This document shows, piece by piece, positions 8,599 through 17,216 of a stretch of 64,000 nt of DNA (the stretch's first letter is position 1; the number at the start of each line of letters is the position of its first letter). Location of the stretch: the NCBI RefSeq assembly GCF_026340675.1, contig NZ_JAPEOX010000001.1, positions 992,001 through 1,056,000 on the forward strand, in the 5' to 3' direction. This DNA comes from Streptomyces sp. NBC_01264 (GTDB lineage Bacteria > Actinomycetota > Actinomycetes > Streptomycetales > Streptomycetaceae). A program made the position numbers and the translations under genes. The notes beneath the pieces are model-generated. The model was not told the DNA's origin and did no database searches. It saw only the letters and a list, made by a program, of their open reading frames with translations.

Positions 8599-9430
8599 TT
8601 GGATGTGGGGCAGCGCTTCGCCGCGCTCCATCAGCTGGTCGCGCCGCTCGGAGCCGAGCTGGCCGTTCTCCCACCCGATGCCCGACGGGCGATCGGCGTC
8701 GCGGTCGGCCTCGCGGAAGGGCCCGCCCCCGACCAGCTCGCGCTGACGAACGCGCTGATCGCCGTGCTGTCCGAAGCGGCCGACCAGGACGCCGTACTGG
8801 TGATGGTCGACGACCTGCAGTGGCTCGATCGCGCGAGCGCGACCTTGTTCGGCATCCTCGCGCGGCGGCTGGGCGGCTCGCGCATCGGGCTGCTCGGCGT
8901 CGTGCGGACCGGTGAGGGCAGCATGTTCGAGGAGGCCGGGCTCGCGGAGATCACCGTAGGGCCCCTCGATGACGAGGACGCGAAGACGCTCCTCACCGAA
9001 GCCTTCCCCGAGCTGCGGCCGGGGACGGCCCGGCAGGTGATCGCCGAGGCTCAGGGAAACCCGCTGGCACTGATCGAGCTTCCCGCGCACGCCGACCCGA
9101 CCGCCGACGAACCCCCGCTCGGCCGCACGCCGGTCGGCCGGCGGCTGCAGTTGACCTTTGCCCGGCGGATCGACGGACTCCCGGCCGTCACGCGCGGCCA
9201 CCTGCTCCTCGCGGCGCTCGACGCGACGGGCGAACTGTTCCCGGCGATCCCTGCTGACGAGCTCGAACCGGCGGAGCGCGCCAGGCTGATCCGTGTTCAC
9301 CCGGTCACCCGCGGCATCCGGTTCCGGCATCCGCTCACCCGCGCCTCGGTCGTCGAGCTGTCGACCGTGGAAGAACGGCGCGCGGCACACCGGCGACTGG
9401 CGGAACTGCAGCCGGCCGGCTCCGAGCGGC
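8599..9430 (+). pseudogene. Remnant of a LuxR-family AAA-ATPase regulator
   Basis: The frame reads as the middle of a large LuxR/MalT-type regulator: VLVMVDDLQWLDRAS is the Walker B region, followed by GGSRIGLLGVVRTGE and GNPLALIELP. The first part with the Walker A loop is absent, and after ERRAW near 9430 the similarity ends abruptly, so the winged, TPR and C-terminal LuxR DNA-binding parts are all missing. Normal members are about 900 residues. This is a doubly truncated relic and should not be functional. Confidence 0.7.
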
Positions 9431-9434
9431 GCGC

Positions 9435-9635
9435 ATGGCCTCCATGCAGGCCATGGCGTCCGACCCGCTCGGCACATCGACCACCGATCCGCTGCGCCGC
9501 GACGCCCTGACGGACAGGGCCGGCCAGCTCCGGCGATGGCTCGACCGGCATGCGGCCTTCCTCGCCGACCGGAGCCGGATCACCGAGCAGGTGCGCGGCT
9601 ACCAGAAGTACGAGGGCAAGATGGGAGCCGCCTGA
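9435..9635 (+). CDS. Small hypothetical protein or C-terminal gene fragment
   Basis: A 66-codon frame beginning right where the LuxR remnant loses similarity. The second half (QLRRWLDRHAAFLADRSRI and following) is charged and helical. It could be a short gene or the tail of a gene whose front was lost in the same rearrangement. I do not recognise it. Confidence 0.35.
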   Translation: MASMQAMASDPLGTSTTDPLRRDALTDRAGQLRRWLDRHAAFLADRSRITEQVRGYQKYEGKMGAA

Positions 9636-9651
9636 TCGGCACGACGGGCCT

Positions 9652-10215
9652 TCAGTGGCCCTCGGGGGAGTTCCGGAGCCGTGGGGCAGCGCCCCGGGGG
9701 ACGGCGAAGGCGGTCAGCCGTGCCGAGCCCGGCGTGAGCTCCTGCCAGGAACCGGGGCAGGCGAGCACCGCGATGGCGGACGTCGGGAACTTCTCCGACA
9801 GGCGCCCCATCACCTCGGCATCGACGGCGTCCCCCGGCTCCTGGGCGAGGTTGACGGCCAGATCCTCCAGGCCCGGGTTGTGGCCGACGAGCAGCAGGGT
9901 CCGTACCTCCGCCGGCACCTCGGACACCACCTCCAGCAGATCCTCCGGTTCGGCGGCGTACACCCGCTCGTCGAAGCGCACCGGGACCTCGATGCCGAGC
10001 TGTCCCGCCGCCAGCGCCCAGGTCTCCCGCGTCCGCCGGGCGGTGGAACAGATCACCAGGCCGGGCAGGCAGCCGGCGTCGCGGAGCCAGCGTCCCGCCT
10101 CGGGCGCGTCCCGCAGGCCGCGCGGGCCCAGTGGCCGCTCGTGGTCCGCGACATCCGGCCAGGCGGATTTGGCGTGGCGCAGCAGCACCAGACGGGTGAC
10201 GGCTCCCGTGCTCAT
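9652..10215 (-). CDS. sixA: SixA-type phosphohistidine phosphatase (histidine phosphatase family)
   Basis: A 187-residue protein with the RHG-type catalytic motif near the N-terminus (LVLLRHAKSAW), the STARRTRETW segment and a second catalytic His in LLVGHNPGLEDL. These match short SixA-like proteins that remove phosphate from phosphohistidine. ATG 10215 is chosen; a start 24 bases upstream is also open. It lies downstream of the PI-PLC gene on the same strand, separated by a strong terminator. Confidence 0.85.
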   Translation of the reverse strand: MSTGAVTRLVLLRHAKSAWPDVADHERPLGPRGLRDAPEAGRWLRDAGCLPGLVICSTARRTRETWALAAGQLGIEVPVRFDERVYAAEPEDLLEVVSEVPAEVRTLLLVGHNPGLEDLAVNLAQEPGDAVDAEVMGRLSEKFPTSAIAVLACPGSWQELTPGSARLTAFAVPRGAAPRLRNSPEGH

Positions 10216-10293
10216 GACGACCTCATGACATGAGCCTCGCACGGTCCACGGCCTTGGTCCACGACGCAGGCCTGTCCGCAGGTCCGGGCGCGT

Positions 10294-10345
10294 CGGCCGG
10301 CCCGGTCCGCCGCCGCGCCCGTGCGGTGCCGGACCGGGCCGGCCG
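10294..10345 (-). terminator. Terminator of the PI-PLC-type gene
   Basis: Perfect 16-base GC-rich arms (CGGCCGGCCCGGTCCG and complement) flank a 20-base loop, starting 20 bases beyond the stop codon of the gene at 10365-11837. Confidence 0.65.
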
Positions 10346-10364
10346 GTCGTACGTCGGTGCGGCG

Positions 10365-11837
10365 TCAGCGCTTGGGGCAGGCGGCCTGGGTGACCTTGCC
10401 GGCCTTGGCCGTCGACGTGCCGGGGTCCAGGGTCAGGCATTTGCCGGTCCACTGGTTGATGAAGTAGTAGCCGTGCGACTGGCCGTTGCTGTCGGTGTTG
10501 GTCGGCATGACGTTCCACAGCTGGCTGCCGGAGAACCACTTGGTCTCGCAGGGCCACCAGAAGAGCTGCGTGCCGTCGCCGGGCGGGGTCCCGTTGTTGT
10601 ACGGGACGGTCAGGCAGGAGCCGTTGCCCGCCTTGATCCAGTAGTGGCCCTTGCCGTCGTAGTTGGGCTTGGTGGCCGTCCACTGGTGGCTGCTGGGCGC
10701 CGGGTTCGCGCAGGCCCGCTGAGTGACCAGGCCGCCGGAGCCGTCGGGGAACTCGTCGCCGCGCACCATGCAGCGGTTGGTGCCGTAGGTGCCGACGTAC
10801 TGCTTGGCGTCGTTGACGGTCCACACCGCCGGGTCGGGCTCGAAGACGTAGTTGTCGCGGTTGAGCTCGTCGACCACCGACACGGGCGTGAGGCCCGAGT
10901 TGTCGGAGAGCTGGTAGTAGTCCACCGCGACGAAGTTCGGGTTGCGGCCGCCCGCGGCGGGCCGGCACGACTTCTGGATCCGGCTCTTGAGCTGGGTGCC
11001 GTTGTCGATCTTGGCGTAGGACTTCGGGTCGAGGTTGTCCGAGCTGAACTGGTTCATGGTGAACAGCGGGGTGAGGCCGGTCGTCCCCGGCATCGGGTTC
11101 GTGTTCAGCGCGTTGCCGTTCCGCGACTCGCAGCCGAACGGCTGCCCCAGGCCGTAGCTGTACCGGTTCTCCACGGTGTGCGACCAGGTGTTCATCAGGG
11201 TGCCGGAGCCGGCGGCCACGTCGCCCCAGCTGTCCTGGAAGATCACCAGGCGCTGGTTGGCGGAGACCATGTCCTTCAGCCGCGGCCAGTTGCTGCTGAA
11301 GATGCCCCAGTCGTTCTGGTCGAAGAGCATCTTGCCGGCGCCCTTGGCGTCCAGCAGGTCGGTGACGGCCTTGCTGAGCGTCTCGCGGCTCGCGTAGTTC
11401 TCCAGGAAGATCGTCACCACCTCCTGCGGGTTCTTCTGCAGGAAGTTCACGACGGTCAGCAGCGCGGAGTTGAACTGCTCGTAGCACAGGGACGTGCCGC
11501 CGTGGCACAGCTCGACGGGACCGCTGCCCTTGGGGTCGTACGTGTCGAGCATGAGCCCGCGCACCCCGCCCTCGAGCTGCTCCTTGATGCTCTGCGACTG
11601 GTTCGGCGCCGGAAACGGCCAGTTCACATCGGTGTTGGCGTAGGCGTTGTGCGAGGTCACGAACGACCACTGGTGGTAGCGCGCGTTCCCGTACTTGCTG
11701 CTCGCCGCCTCCGCCCCCGTGGGAGCCGTCAGCACCGAGGCCAGGACGAGGAGCGCGAGCGCCGGCAGGGCGAGCAGGCGCAGCAGGCGAGCACGGCGGT
11801 CGGCGCCCGGACGGGGCGCGGTACCACTGGTTCTCAT
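10365..11837 (-). CDS. Secreted phosphatidylinositol-specific phospholipase C-type protein with RICIN domain
   Basis: A 490-residue exported protein. ATG 11837 follows GGGGA and gives an arginine-rich leader and a hydrophobic core ending near GAEA. The PI-PLC X-type barrel (about residues 50-340) shows the catalytic His in TSHNAYA, RGLMLDTYD for the metal/general-base region, LCHGG for the second His, and VVTIFLENY. The C-terminal 140 residues form a ricin-type trefoil with QW motifs and paired Cys. It should cleave glycerophospho- or inositol lipids outside the cell. It is divergent from the NB-ARC regulator, which may control it. Confidence 0.8.
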   Translation of the reverse strand: MRTSGTAPRPGADRRARLLRLLALPALALLVLASVLTAPTGAEAASSKYGNARYHQWSFVTSHNAYANTDVNWPFPAPNQSQSIKEQLEGGVRGLMLDTYDPKGSGPVELCHGGTSLCYEQFNSALLTVVNFLQKNPQEVVTIFLENYASRETLSKAVTDLLDAKGAGKMLFDQNDWGIFSSNWPRLKDMVSANQRLVIFQDSWGDVAAGSGTLMNTWSHTVENRYSYGLGQPFGCESRNGNALNTNPMPGTTGLTPLFTMNQFSSDNLDPKSYAKIDNGTQLKSRIQKSCRPAAGGRNPNFVAVDYYQLSDNSGLTPVSVVDELNRDNYVFEPDPAVWTVNDAKQYVGTYGTNRCMVRGDEFPDGSGGLVTQRACANPAPSSHQWTATKPNYDGKGHYWIKAGNGSCLTVPYNNGTPPGDGTQLFWWPCETKWFSGSQLWNVMPTNTDSNGQSHGYYFINQWTGKCLTLDPGTSTAKAGKVTQAACPKR

Positions 11838-12062
11838 GTGAAATTCCCCTGGTAGAAGCGGCCGTCGGCGTCCGCGGGTACGGCACGGCGGCGACCGGGT
11901 GTACGGAGGTCCCCCGCGCCCGGCGCGCGGCCTCATGCGGGAGCGCGGGCGGAGCGGTGACGGACCGGATCCGGGCGGGAGCTGGTCGGGCTCCCTCCGG
12001 GGTCGCCCCAGCCAACCGCGGCCGGCCGATCCGGACCAGGCAGTTCCACCGGCAGAAGTACG

Positions 12063-12084
12063 GTCCGGCATACTTTTGCCGGAC
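12063..12084. promoter_or_regulatory. 22-bp operator-like palindrome between divergent genes
   Basis: Perfect 8-base arms GTCCGGCA and TGCCGGAC surround TACTTT. It sits 52 bases before the start of the XRE/NB-ARC regulator in the 298-base divergent promoter region, the position expected for an autoregulatory site. Confidence 0.45.
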
Positions 12085-12135
12085 GAAAGGACCGGCGGAC
12101 CGGCCGGTCCGCGCGGCACCGGGGGACGAGCGGGC

Positions 12136-14886
12136 ATGGGGACGGACACACCGGCCACCGGCGGGTTCGGCGAGCGCCTGCTCCGCCTGCGCACGGACGC
12201 CGGGCAGACCCAGGAAGAGCTGGCGCACGCGGCGGGGGTGAGCGTGCGGGCCCTGTCGGACATGGAGCGCGGCCGGTCCCGGGGGCCGCAGCGGCGCACC
12301 GTGGCGGCCCTGGCCGCGGCGCTGGGGCTGGACGCGACCGGCACCGGGCATCTGGAACGGGCCGCCGCCCGGGGACGGCCCCGCGCACGCCGGACCGGGG
12401 ATGACCCGGCGGCCGGCCCGCACGCGGGCACCGGCCCGGCGGCGGAGGCCGGCGGGCAGCCAGCGGCGAAAGCCGGTGGGAAGCCAGCCACAGGCTCGTG
12501 CGCGGGCGCCGACCCGACAACGGAGGCCGGCCGGCAGCCAGCGGCGAAAGCCGATGGGAAGCCAGCCACAGACTCGTACGCGGGCGCCGACCCGACAACG
12601 GAGGCCGCCGGGCAGCCAGCGGCGAAAGCCGATGGGAAGCCAGCCACAGACTCGTACGCGGGCGCCGGCCCGAGGACGGAGGCCGGCGAGAAGCCGGTGG
12701 TCGGGTCGCCCGAAGGCGCCGGCACGGCGGGCGCCACCGCCCCGGACCCCGCCTTCCGCCACACGCTCGCGCTCCCCCGCGACCTGCGCGACTTCACCGC
12801 CCGCGGGCCCGCCCTGGCGCGGCTGGCGGCCCTGGCCGAGCGGTCCGGCCCCGACCGTCCTCCGGTGGCGGTGGTCTGCGGGCAGCCCGGCCTCGGCAAG
12901 ACCGCCTTCGCCGTGCACGCCGCCCACACCCTGGCACCCCACTTCCCCGACGGGCAGTTCCACCTCGACCTGCGCGGCATGGATCCGCGACCCACCCCAC
13001 CCCGCGACGCCCTCGCCCGCCTGCTGCGCGCCCTCGGCGCCACCGACGTACCCGCCGACACCGACGACCGCAGCGGCCTCCTGCGCTCCCTCCTGCGCGA
13101 CCGGCGCGTCCTGCTCCTGTTGGACAACGCCGCGGACGAGGACCAGGTACGGCCCCTGCTGCCCGGGGAGGGTGCCTCCCTCACCCTCGTCACCAGCCGC
13201 CACGCCCTCGCCGGCCTCGAAGCCGTCCACCGCACCGAACTCGCCCTGCTCCGCCGCGAGGAAGCCGTCGAACTCCTCACCCGCATCATCGGCCCCCACC
13301 GCATCGCACAAGAGGCCCAGGCCGCCCGCGACCTCGCCGAACTCTGCGGCCACCTCCCCCTCGCCGTCCGCATCGCCGGACAACGCCTCGCCGCCCGCCC
13401 CGCCGAACACATCACCAGACTCGCCGCCCAACTCGCCGAACAAGGTGGTCGCCTCGATGCCCTGAAGGCCGGTTCGCTCGAGGTCCGGGCCGCCTTCGCC
13501 CTCTCCTACCGTCAACTGGGCCCGCGGGCACGGACCGTCTTCCGACGCTCCTGCCTGGCCCTCGGCCCCGACTTCAGCCCCCGGACCGCCACCCTGCTGG
13601 CCGACCTGCCCACCCGCACGGCCGCCCGGTGTGCCGAGGACCTGGTCGACGCCGGCCTCCTCCAGTCCCACCCCACCACCGACCGCTACCGCTACCACGA
13701 CCTCCTGCGCCTGTTCGCCGCCGAGCAGTTGGCCGAGGAGGACGGGCCCGAGGAGATCGCCGCCGCCGAGGACCGGGCCGCCCGCTGGACGCTGCGCCGG
13801 GCCACCGCCGCCGCCCTGCACTTCGAGGCCGAGTACGGGTCGGCCGCCGACCAGGGTGACGAGGAAGGCGATCCCGACCCGGCCACCGCGCCGGTCGGCC
13901 GCGACCGGGCCCGTGCCTGGCTGGAGGAGGAACGGGCCCAGTGGCTCGGGGCCCTGCGCCACGCCCAGTCGACCGGCCGTCACCGGCAGGTCGTCGACGC
14001 GGCGGAGGCGATGCACTGGTTCTCCGACGCCACCATGGACTGGGAGCTGTGGGCGGAGGTGTTCCGGCGGGCCGCGGACTCCGCCCGGGTGCTGTGCAGC
14101 ACCCGCGAGGTGGCCGTACAGCTGAACTACCTCGCCTGGGCCCGCAACATGTGCGTCTTCGACTACGTCGGAGCACTGGCCGCCGCCGACACCGCTCTGG
14201 AGGCGGCCCGGGAGGCGGGCGACGAGCTCCAGGTAGGCTGGGCGCTGGGGTACGGCGCGGGGGCGCTCCAACGGCTCGGCCGTATCGGGGAGGCAGTCGC
14301 CCGGCTGAGGTCGTCGGTCGCCCGGTTCGCCGGGCTGTCCTGCGGCGAGAGCAGGCTGGCCGAACTCACCGCCCTCAACGCGCTGGGCCAGGTCCTGCGC
14401 ATGGACGGCCGGCCCGAGGAGGCACTGACCCTCCACCGCCGCAGCGAGGCGCTCTGCCGGGCGGGCATCCCAGGACGGCCGACGGAAGTGAGCCGTTCCT
14501 ACCTGGCCCTGGTCACCCAGAACCTCGGCAACGACCTGGCCGCGCTCGGCCGGTGGAGCGAGGCGGAAGCCCCGCTGCGCGAGGTGCTGACCCTTCGTGC
14601 CGCGAACCCGATGTCCTTCTGGAGCGAGACCGCCCGGCTCGAACTGGGCGTCGTCCTGCGCCACCTCGGCCGCCACGAGGAGGCCCGGGAAACCCTGACG
14701 GCCGCCCACGAAGCCCTGATCCGGCTGAACCACCCCCGCCAGCTCGAAGCCGCCGCCGAACTCACCACCCTGGAAGCCACCGCCGGCACCGCTCAGAGGG
14801 CGTTCCATCCCGCCGTTTCAACCCACGGCCGCCGAGCACGGCGGGGACCCGGCCCCGGACTCGCTGATGGACTCCGCCACCCCTGA
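12136..14886 (+). CDS. XRE-family regulator with NB-ARC ATPase and TPR domains
   Basis: A 916-residue regulator of the SARP/AfsR-like STAND group. An XRE helix-turn-helix occupies residues 10-75 (QTQEELAHAAGVSVRALSDMERG). A repetitive Ala/Gly/Pro/Lys linker follows (about 95-190) that is built of 26-residue repeats. The NB-ARC domain has its P-loop GQPGLGKTA at about 249-257 and LLLLDNAADEDQV as Walker B. The rest is winged-helix plus TPR-like helices. Such proteins act as nucleotide-gated transcription switches. ATG 12136 is preceded by GGGGGACGAG. The divergent PI-PLC gene is a likely target. Confidence 0.85.
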   Translation: MGTDTPATGGFGERLLRLRTDAGQTQEELAHAAGVSVRALSDMERGRSRGPQRRTVAALAAALGLDATGTGHLERAAARGRPRARRTGDDPAAGPHAGTGPAAEAGGQPAAKAGGKPATGSCAGADPTTEAGRQPAAKADGKPATDSYAGADPTTEAAGQPAAKADGKPATDSYAGAGPRTEAGEKPVVGSPEGAGTAGATAPDPAFRHTLALPRDLRDFTARGPALARLAALAERSGPDRPPVAVVCGQPGLGKTAFAVHAAHTLAPHFPDGQFHLDLRGMDPRPTPPRDALARLLRALGATDVPADTDDRSGLLRSLLRDRRVLLLLDNAADEDQVRPLLPGEGASLTLVTSRHALAGLEAVHRTELALLRREEAVELLTRIIGPHRIAQEAQAARDLAELCGHLPLAVRIAGQRLAARPAEHITRLAAQLAEQGGRLDALKAGSLEVRAAFALSYRQLGPRARTVFRRSCLALGPDFSPRTATLLADLPTRTAARCAEDLVDAGLLQSHPTTDRYRYHDLLRLFAAEQLAEEDGPEEIAAAEDRAARWTLRRATAAALHFEAEYGSAADQGDEEGDPDPATAPVGRDRARAWLEEERAQWLGALRHAQSTGRHRQVVDAAEAMHWFSDATMDWELWAEVFRRAADSARVLCSTREVAVQLNYLAWARNMCVFDYVGALAAADTALEAAREAGDELQVGWALGYGAGALQRLGRIGEAVARLRSSVARFAGLSCGESRLAELTALNALGQVLRMDGRPEEALTLHRRSEALCRAGIPGRPTEVSRSYLALVTQNLGNDLAALGRWSEAEAPLREVLTLRAANPMSFWSETARLELGVVLRHLGRHEEARETLTAAHEALIRLNHPRQLEAAAELTTLEATAGTAQRAFHPAVSTHGRRARRGPGPGLADGLRHP
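12442..12696 (+). repeat. Tandem 78-bp repeat inside the regulator gene
   Basis: Three full units (12442-12519, 12520-12597, 12598-12675) and part of a fourth encode a 26-residue unit built around EAGRQPAAKADGKPATDS. Units two and three are nearly identical, so copy number may vary between strains. The reading frame is kept because 78 is a multiple of three. Confidence 0.85.
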
Positions 14887-14917
14887 GCGCGAACCGGAGC
14901 ACCCCTCCCCGGGTCCC

Positions 14918-14939
14918 CCGGTGCCCCGGCCGGCACCGG
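14918..14939. terminator. Bidirectional terminator between convergent genes
   Basis: Arms CCGGTGCC and GGCACCGG are separated by CCGGCC and lie within a longer GC-rich inverted stretch. The hairpin sits in the 62-base gap between the regulator and desaturase genes, which converge. Confidence 0.5.
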
Positions 14940-14948
14940 TCCCGGGAA

Positions 14949-16067
14949 TCAGGCCGCGACGAGTTCCTGCTTGCGGTCCGGCATCTTGACCTTGGGCTTC
15001 TTGTTCGGCAGCGAGAGCCGGAAGACCTTGTGCCACGCGGAGAAGACCTGCTTGGGCAGTGGCCCGGTGACGTACTCCAGCTCGTACTTTTCGAACAGCG
15101 CGCGCACCTTCACCGCGACCTCGGCGTAGCGGTTGCTCGGGAGGTCCGGGAACAGGTGGTGCTCGATCTGGTGCGACAGGTTGCCGGTCATGAAGTGCAT
15201 GGCCTTGCTGCCGCTGATGTTCGCCGAGCCCATCATCTGGCGCAGGTACCACTGGCCGCGCGTCTCGCCCTTGATCGACCGGCGCTCGAAGACCTGCACG
15301 CCCTCGGGGAAGTGCCCGCACATGATCACCGAGTGGGTCCAGAGGTTGCGGACCAGGTTCGCCGTGAACGTGGCGGCGAGCGTGGTGAGGAACGACGGGC
15401 CCGACAGCAGCGGGTGGATCACGTAGTCCTTGAGTACCTGCTTGCGGATCTTGCGGCCCACGGCCTTGGCCCGCGCGCGGAACTCCGGGTTCTTGCGGCG
15501 GCGCTTGTGGAGGTTCTTCGCGAGCTCCAGGTCGTACGCCGCGATGCCGTACTCGAAGAAGCAGGCGTTGATGAAGTTCCACAGCGGCTGGCCGAGGTGG
15601 AACGGGTGCCACCTCTGGTCCTCGTCGACGCGCATGATGCCGTAGCCGAGGTCGTTGTCCTTGCCGATCACGTTGGTGTACGTGTGGTGCAGCTCGTTGT
15701 GCGAGTGCTTCCACTGATCGGACGGCGAGGCGTGATCCCACTCCCAGGTGGTGGAGTGGATCTTCGGGTCCCGCATCCAGTCCCACTGGCCGTGCAGGAT
15801 GTTGTGGCCGATCTCCATGTTGTCCATGATCTTCGCCACGGACAGGCCGGCGGTGCCGATCAGCCACGCGGGCGGGAAGAAGGAGAACAGCAGCACGCCC
15901 CGGCTGACCAGCTCGAGCTTGCGCTGCGCCGAGATGACCTTGCGGATGTAGGCGGCGTCCTTCTCGCCACGGCCGGCGATCACCTCATCGCGGATCGCGT
16001 CCAGCTCGCGGCCGAGCTCCTCGATCTGCTCCGCGGACAGGTGGGCGGTGGGGTCGGTGGCGGTCAA
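14949..16067 (-). CDS. Membrane fatty-acid (acyl-CoA) desaturase
   Basis: A 372-residue integral membrane diiron enzyme. The three histidine boxes are present: EIGHNILHGQWDW, HSHNELHHTYTN and QIEHHLFPDLP. The hydrophobic segments SRGVLLFSFFPPAWLIG and around SGPSFLTTLAATF fit membrane helices. It inserts a double bond into acyl chains and resembles actinobacterial DesA3-type enzymes. No ATG is available; TTG 16067 with TAGGAG upstream is the best start, 7 bases after the stop of the ferredoxin reductase, which should be its electron donor. Confidence 0.85.
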   Translation of the reverse strand: MTATDPTAHLSAEQIEELGRELDAIRDEVIAGRGEKDAAYIRKVISAQRKLELVSRGVLLFSFFPPAWLIGTAGLSVAKIMDNMEIGHNILHGQWDWMRDPKIHSTTWEWDHASPSDQWKHSHNELHHTYTNVIGKDNDLGYGIMRVDEDQRWHPFHLGQPLWNFINACFFEYGIAAYDLELAKNLHKRRRKNPEFRARAKAVGRKIRKQVLKDYVIHPLLSGPSFLTTLAATFTANLVRNLWTHSVIMCGHFPEGVQVFERRSIKGETRGQWYLRQMMGSANISGSKAMHFMTGNLSHQIEHHLFPDLPSNRYAEVAVKVRALFEKYELEYVTGPLPKQVFSAWHKVFRLSLPNKKPKVKMPDRKQELVAA

Positions 16068-16074
16068 GGTGCTC

Positions 16075-17130
16075 CTACCGTTCGATGTCGCAGGGGCCCG
16101 CCGCGGCGGACACGCAGGTCTGGATGAGGACGCCCGGTTCGGCCTCGGTGATCTCGCCGGTGCGCAGGTCGCGGACGGCGCCCGCCTTGAGCGGCGTGAC
16201 GCAGCCGAAGCAGATGCCCATGCGGCACCCGGACGGCATGAGCACACCGGCGTCCTCGCCGACGTCCAGCAACGGTGTGGCGCCGTCCGCGTCGACGGTC
16301 TTGCCGGTGGTGCTGAAGGTGACCTCGCCGCCGTCGCCGACGACGGCGATGCCGGGGCGGAAGCGTTCGGTGTGCAGGAGCTCTTGCGCACCGTGCTCGG
16401 TCCAGTGCTCCTCGGCTGCGTCGAGCAGGCCCGCGGGCCCGCAGGCCCAGGTCTCGCGCTCGGCCCAGTCGGGCACGAGTTCGCCGAGACGGGCGATGTC
16501 GAGGATGCCGTCCGTGTCGGTGTGCACCTCGGCGAGCCGCAGCTTCCCGGCCGCGACCAGGTCGTGCAGTTCGTCGCGGAAGATCACGTCCTGCGGCCGC
16601 GGCGCGCAGTGGACCATGACGACGTCGTCGATCGCGGTGTCACGCAGCATGCCCATCACGGGGGTGATGCCGCTGCCGGCCGTCAGGTACAGCACCTTGT
16701 CGGGCTTGGCCCGCGGCAGCACGAAGTCGCCGGTCGGCTGGTCGAGCTGGATCAGCGTGCCCGGTATCGCCCTGCGGACCAGGTGGTTGCTGACCTTGCC
16801 GTCCGGGATCGCCTTCACGGTGATCGTGACGCGGCCGTCCCGGCGGTCCGTCGGCGAGGTGACGGAGTAGGCACGCCACAGGCGCACCCCGTCGACGTCG
16901 ACCCCGATCCGCACGTACTGACCGGCCGTGTGGCCGCGCCAGCCCCGTCCCGGCCTGATCACGAGGGTCGCGGCGTCCGCCGTCTCGGGGTGCACGGCCT
17001 CGATGCGCCCCCGCAGGTCGGCACCCGCACGCAGCGGGCTGACCAGGTCGAGGTAGTCCGACGGCAGCAGCGGCGTCGTGACCATCTCCAGCAGTTTCCA
17101 CGCCCTGCTGCGGAGGGCTGTACTCGTCAT
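16075..17130 (-). CDS. Ferredoxin reductase with C-terminal 2Fe-2S domain (desaturase electron donor)
   Basis: A 351-residue soluble flavoprotein. The order is an FAD-binding barrel with LWRAYSVTSP (RxYS motif), an NAD-binding domain with YLTAGSGITPVMGML and CGPAGLLD, and a plant-type ferredoxin at the C-terminus with CRMGICFGC and a distal Cys in LIQTCVS. This is the typical partner of membrane desaturases, delivering electrons from NAD(P)H. It is the first gene of the operon with the desaturase and is divergent from a PucR regulator. Confidence 0.88.
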   Translation of the reverse strand: MTSTALRSRAWKLLEMVTTPLLPSDYLDLVSPLRAGADLRGRIEAVHPETADAATLVIRPGRGWRGHTAGQYVRIGVDVDGVRLWRAYSVTSPTDRRDGRVTITVKAIPDGKVSNHLVRRAIPGTLIQLDQPTGDFVLPRAKPDKVLYLTAGSGITPVMGMLRDTAIDDVVMVHCAPRPQDVIFRDELHDLVAAGKLRLAEVHTDTDGILDIARLGELVPDWAERETWACGPAGLLDAAEEHWTEHGAQELLHTERFRPGIAVVGDGGEVTFSTTGKTVDADGATPLLDVGEDAGVLMPSGCRMGICFGCVTPLKAGAVRDLRTGEITEAEPGVLIQTCVSAAAGPCDIER

Positions 17131-17161
17131 GGCTCCAGCTTGCTGCGCCTCACGGGGTAAA

Positions 17162-17198
17162 GTCCTGACCGCAGGACGTAAATCTGGTCGGTTAGATT
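17162..17198. promoter_or_regulatory. Two inverted repeats in the desaturase/PucR divergent promoter
   Basis: GTCCTG/CAGGAC (17162-17177, 4-base gap) and AATCT/AGATT (17181-17198, 8-base gap) lie side by side in the 86 bases between the divergent starts. They are good candidates for the site of the PucR-type regulator and the promoters it controls. Confidence 0.4.
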
Positions 17199-17216
17199 GT
17201 TCGCAGGGAACAAAAC

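Noticed and set aside
12442..12696. CRISPR-like repeat array
   Set aside because: Units are contiguous 78-bp in-frame coding repeats without spacers.
9652..14808. Very long minus-strand open frame of 1718 codons
   Set aside because: Only its first-listed tail at 9652-10215 (SixA) is a real protein; the rest is the reverse shadow of the PI-PLC and NB-ARC genes created by high-GC bias.
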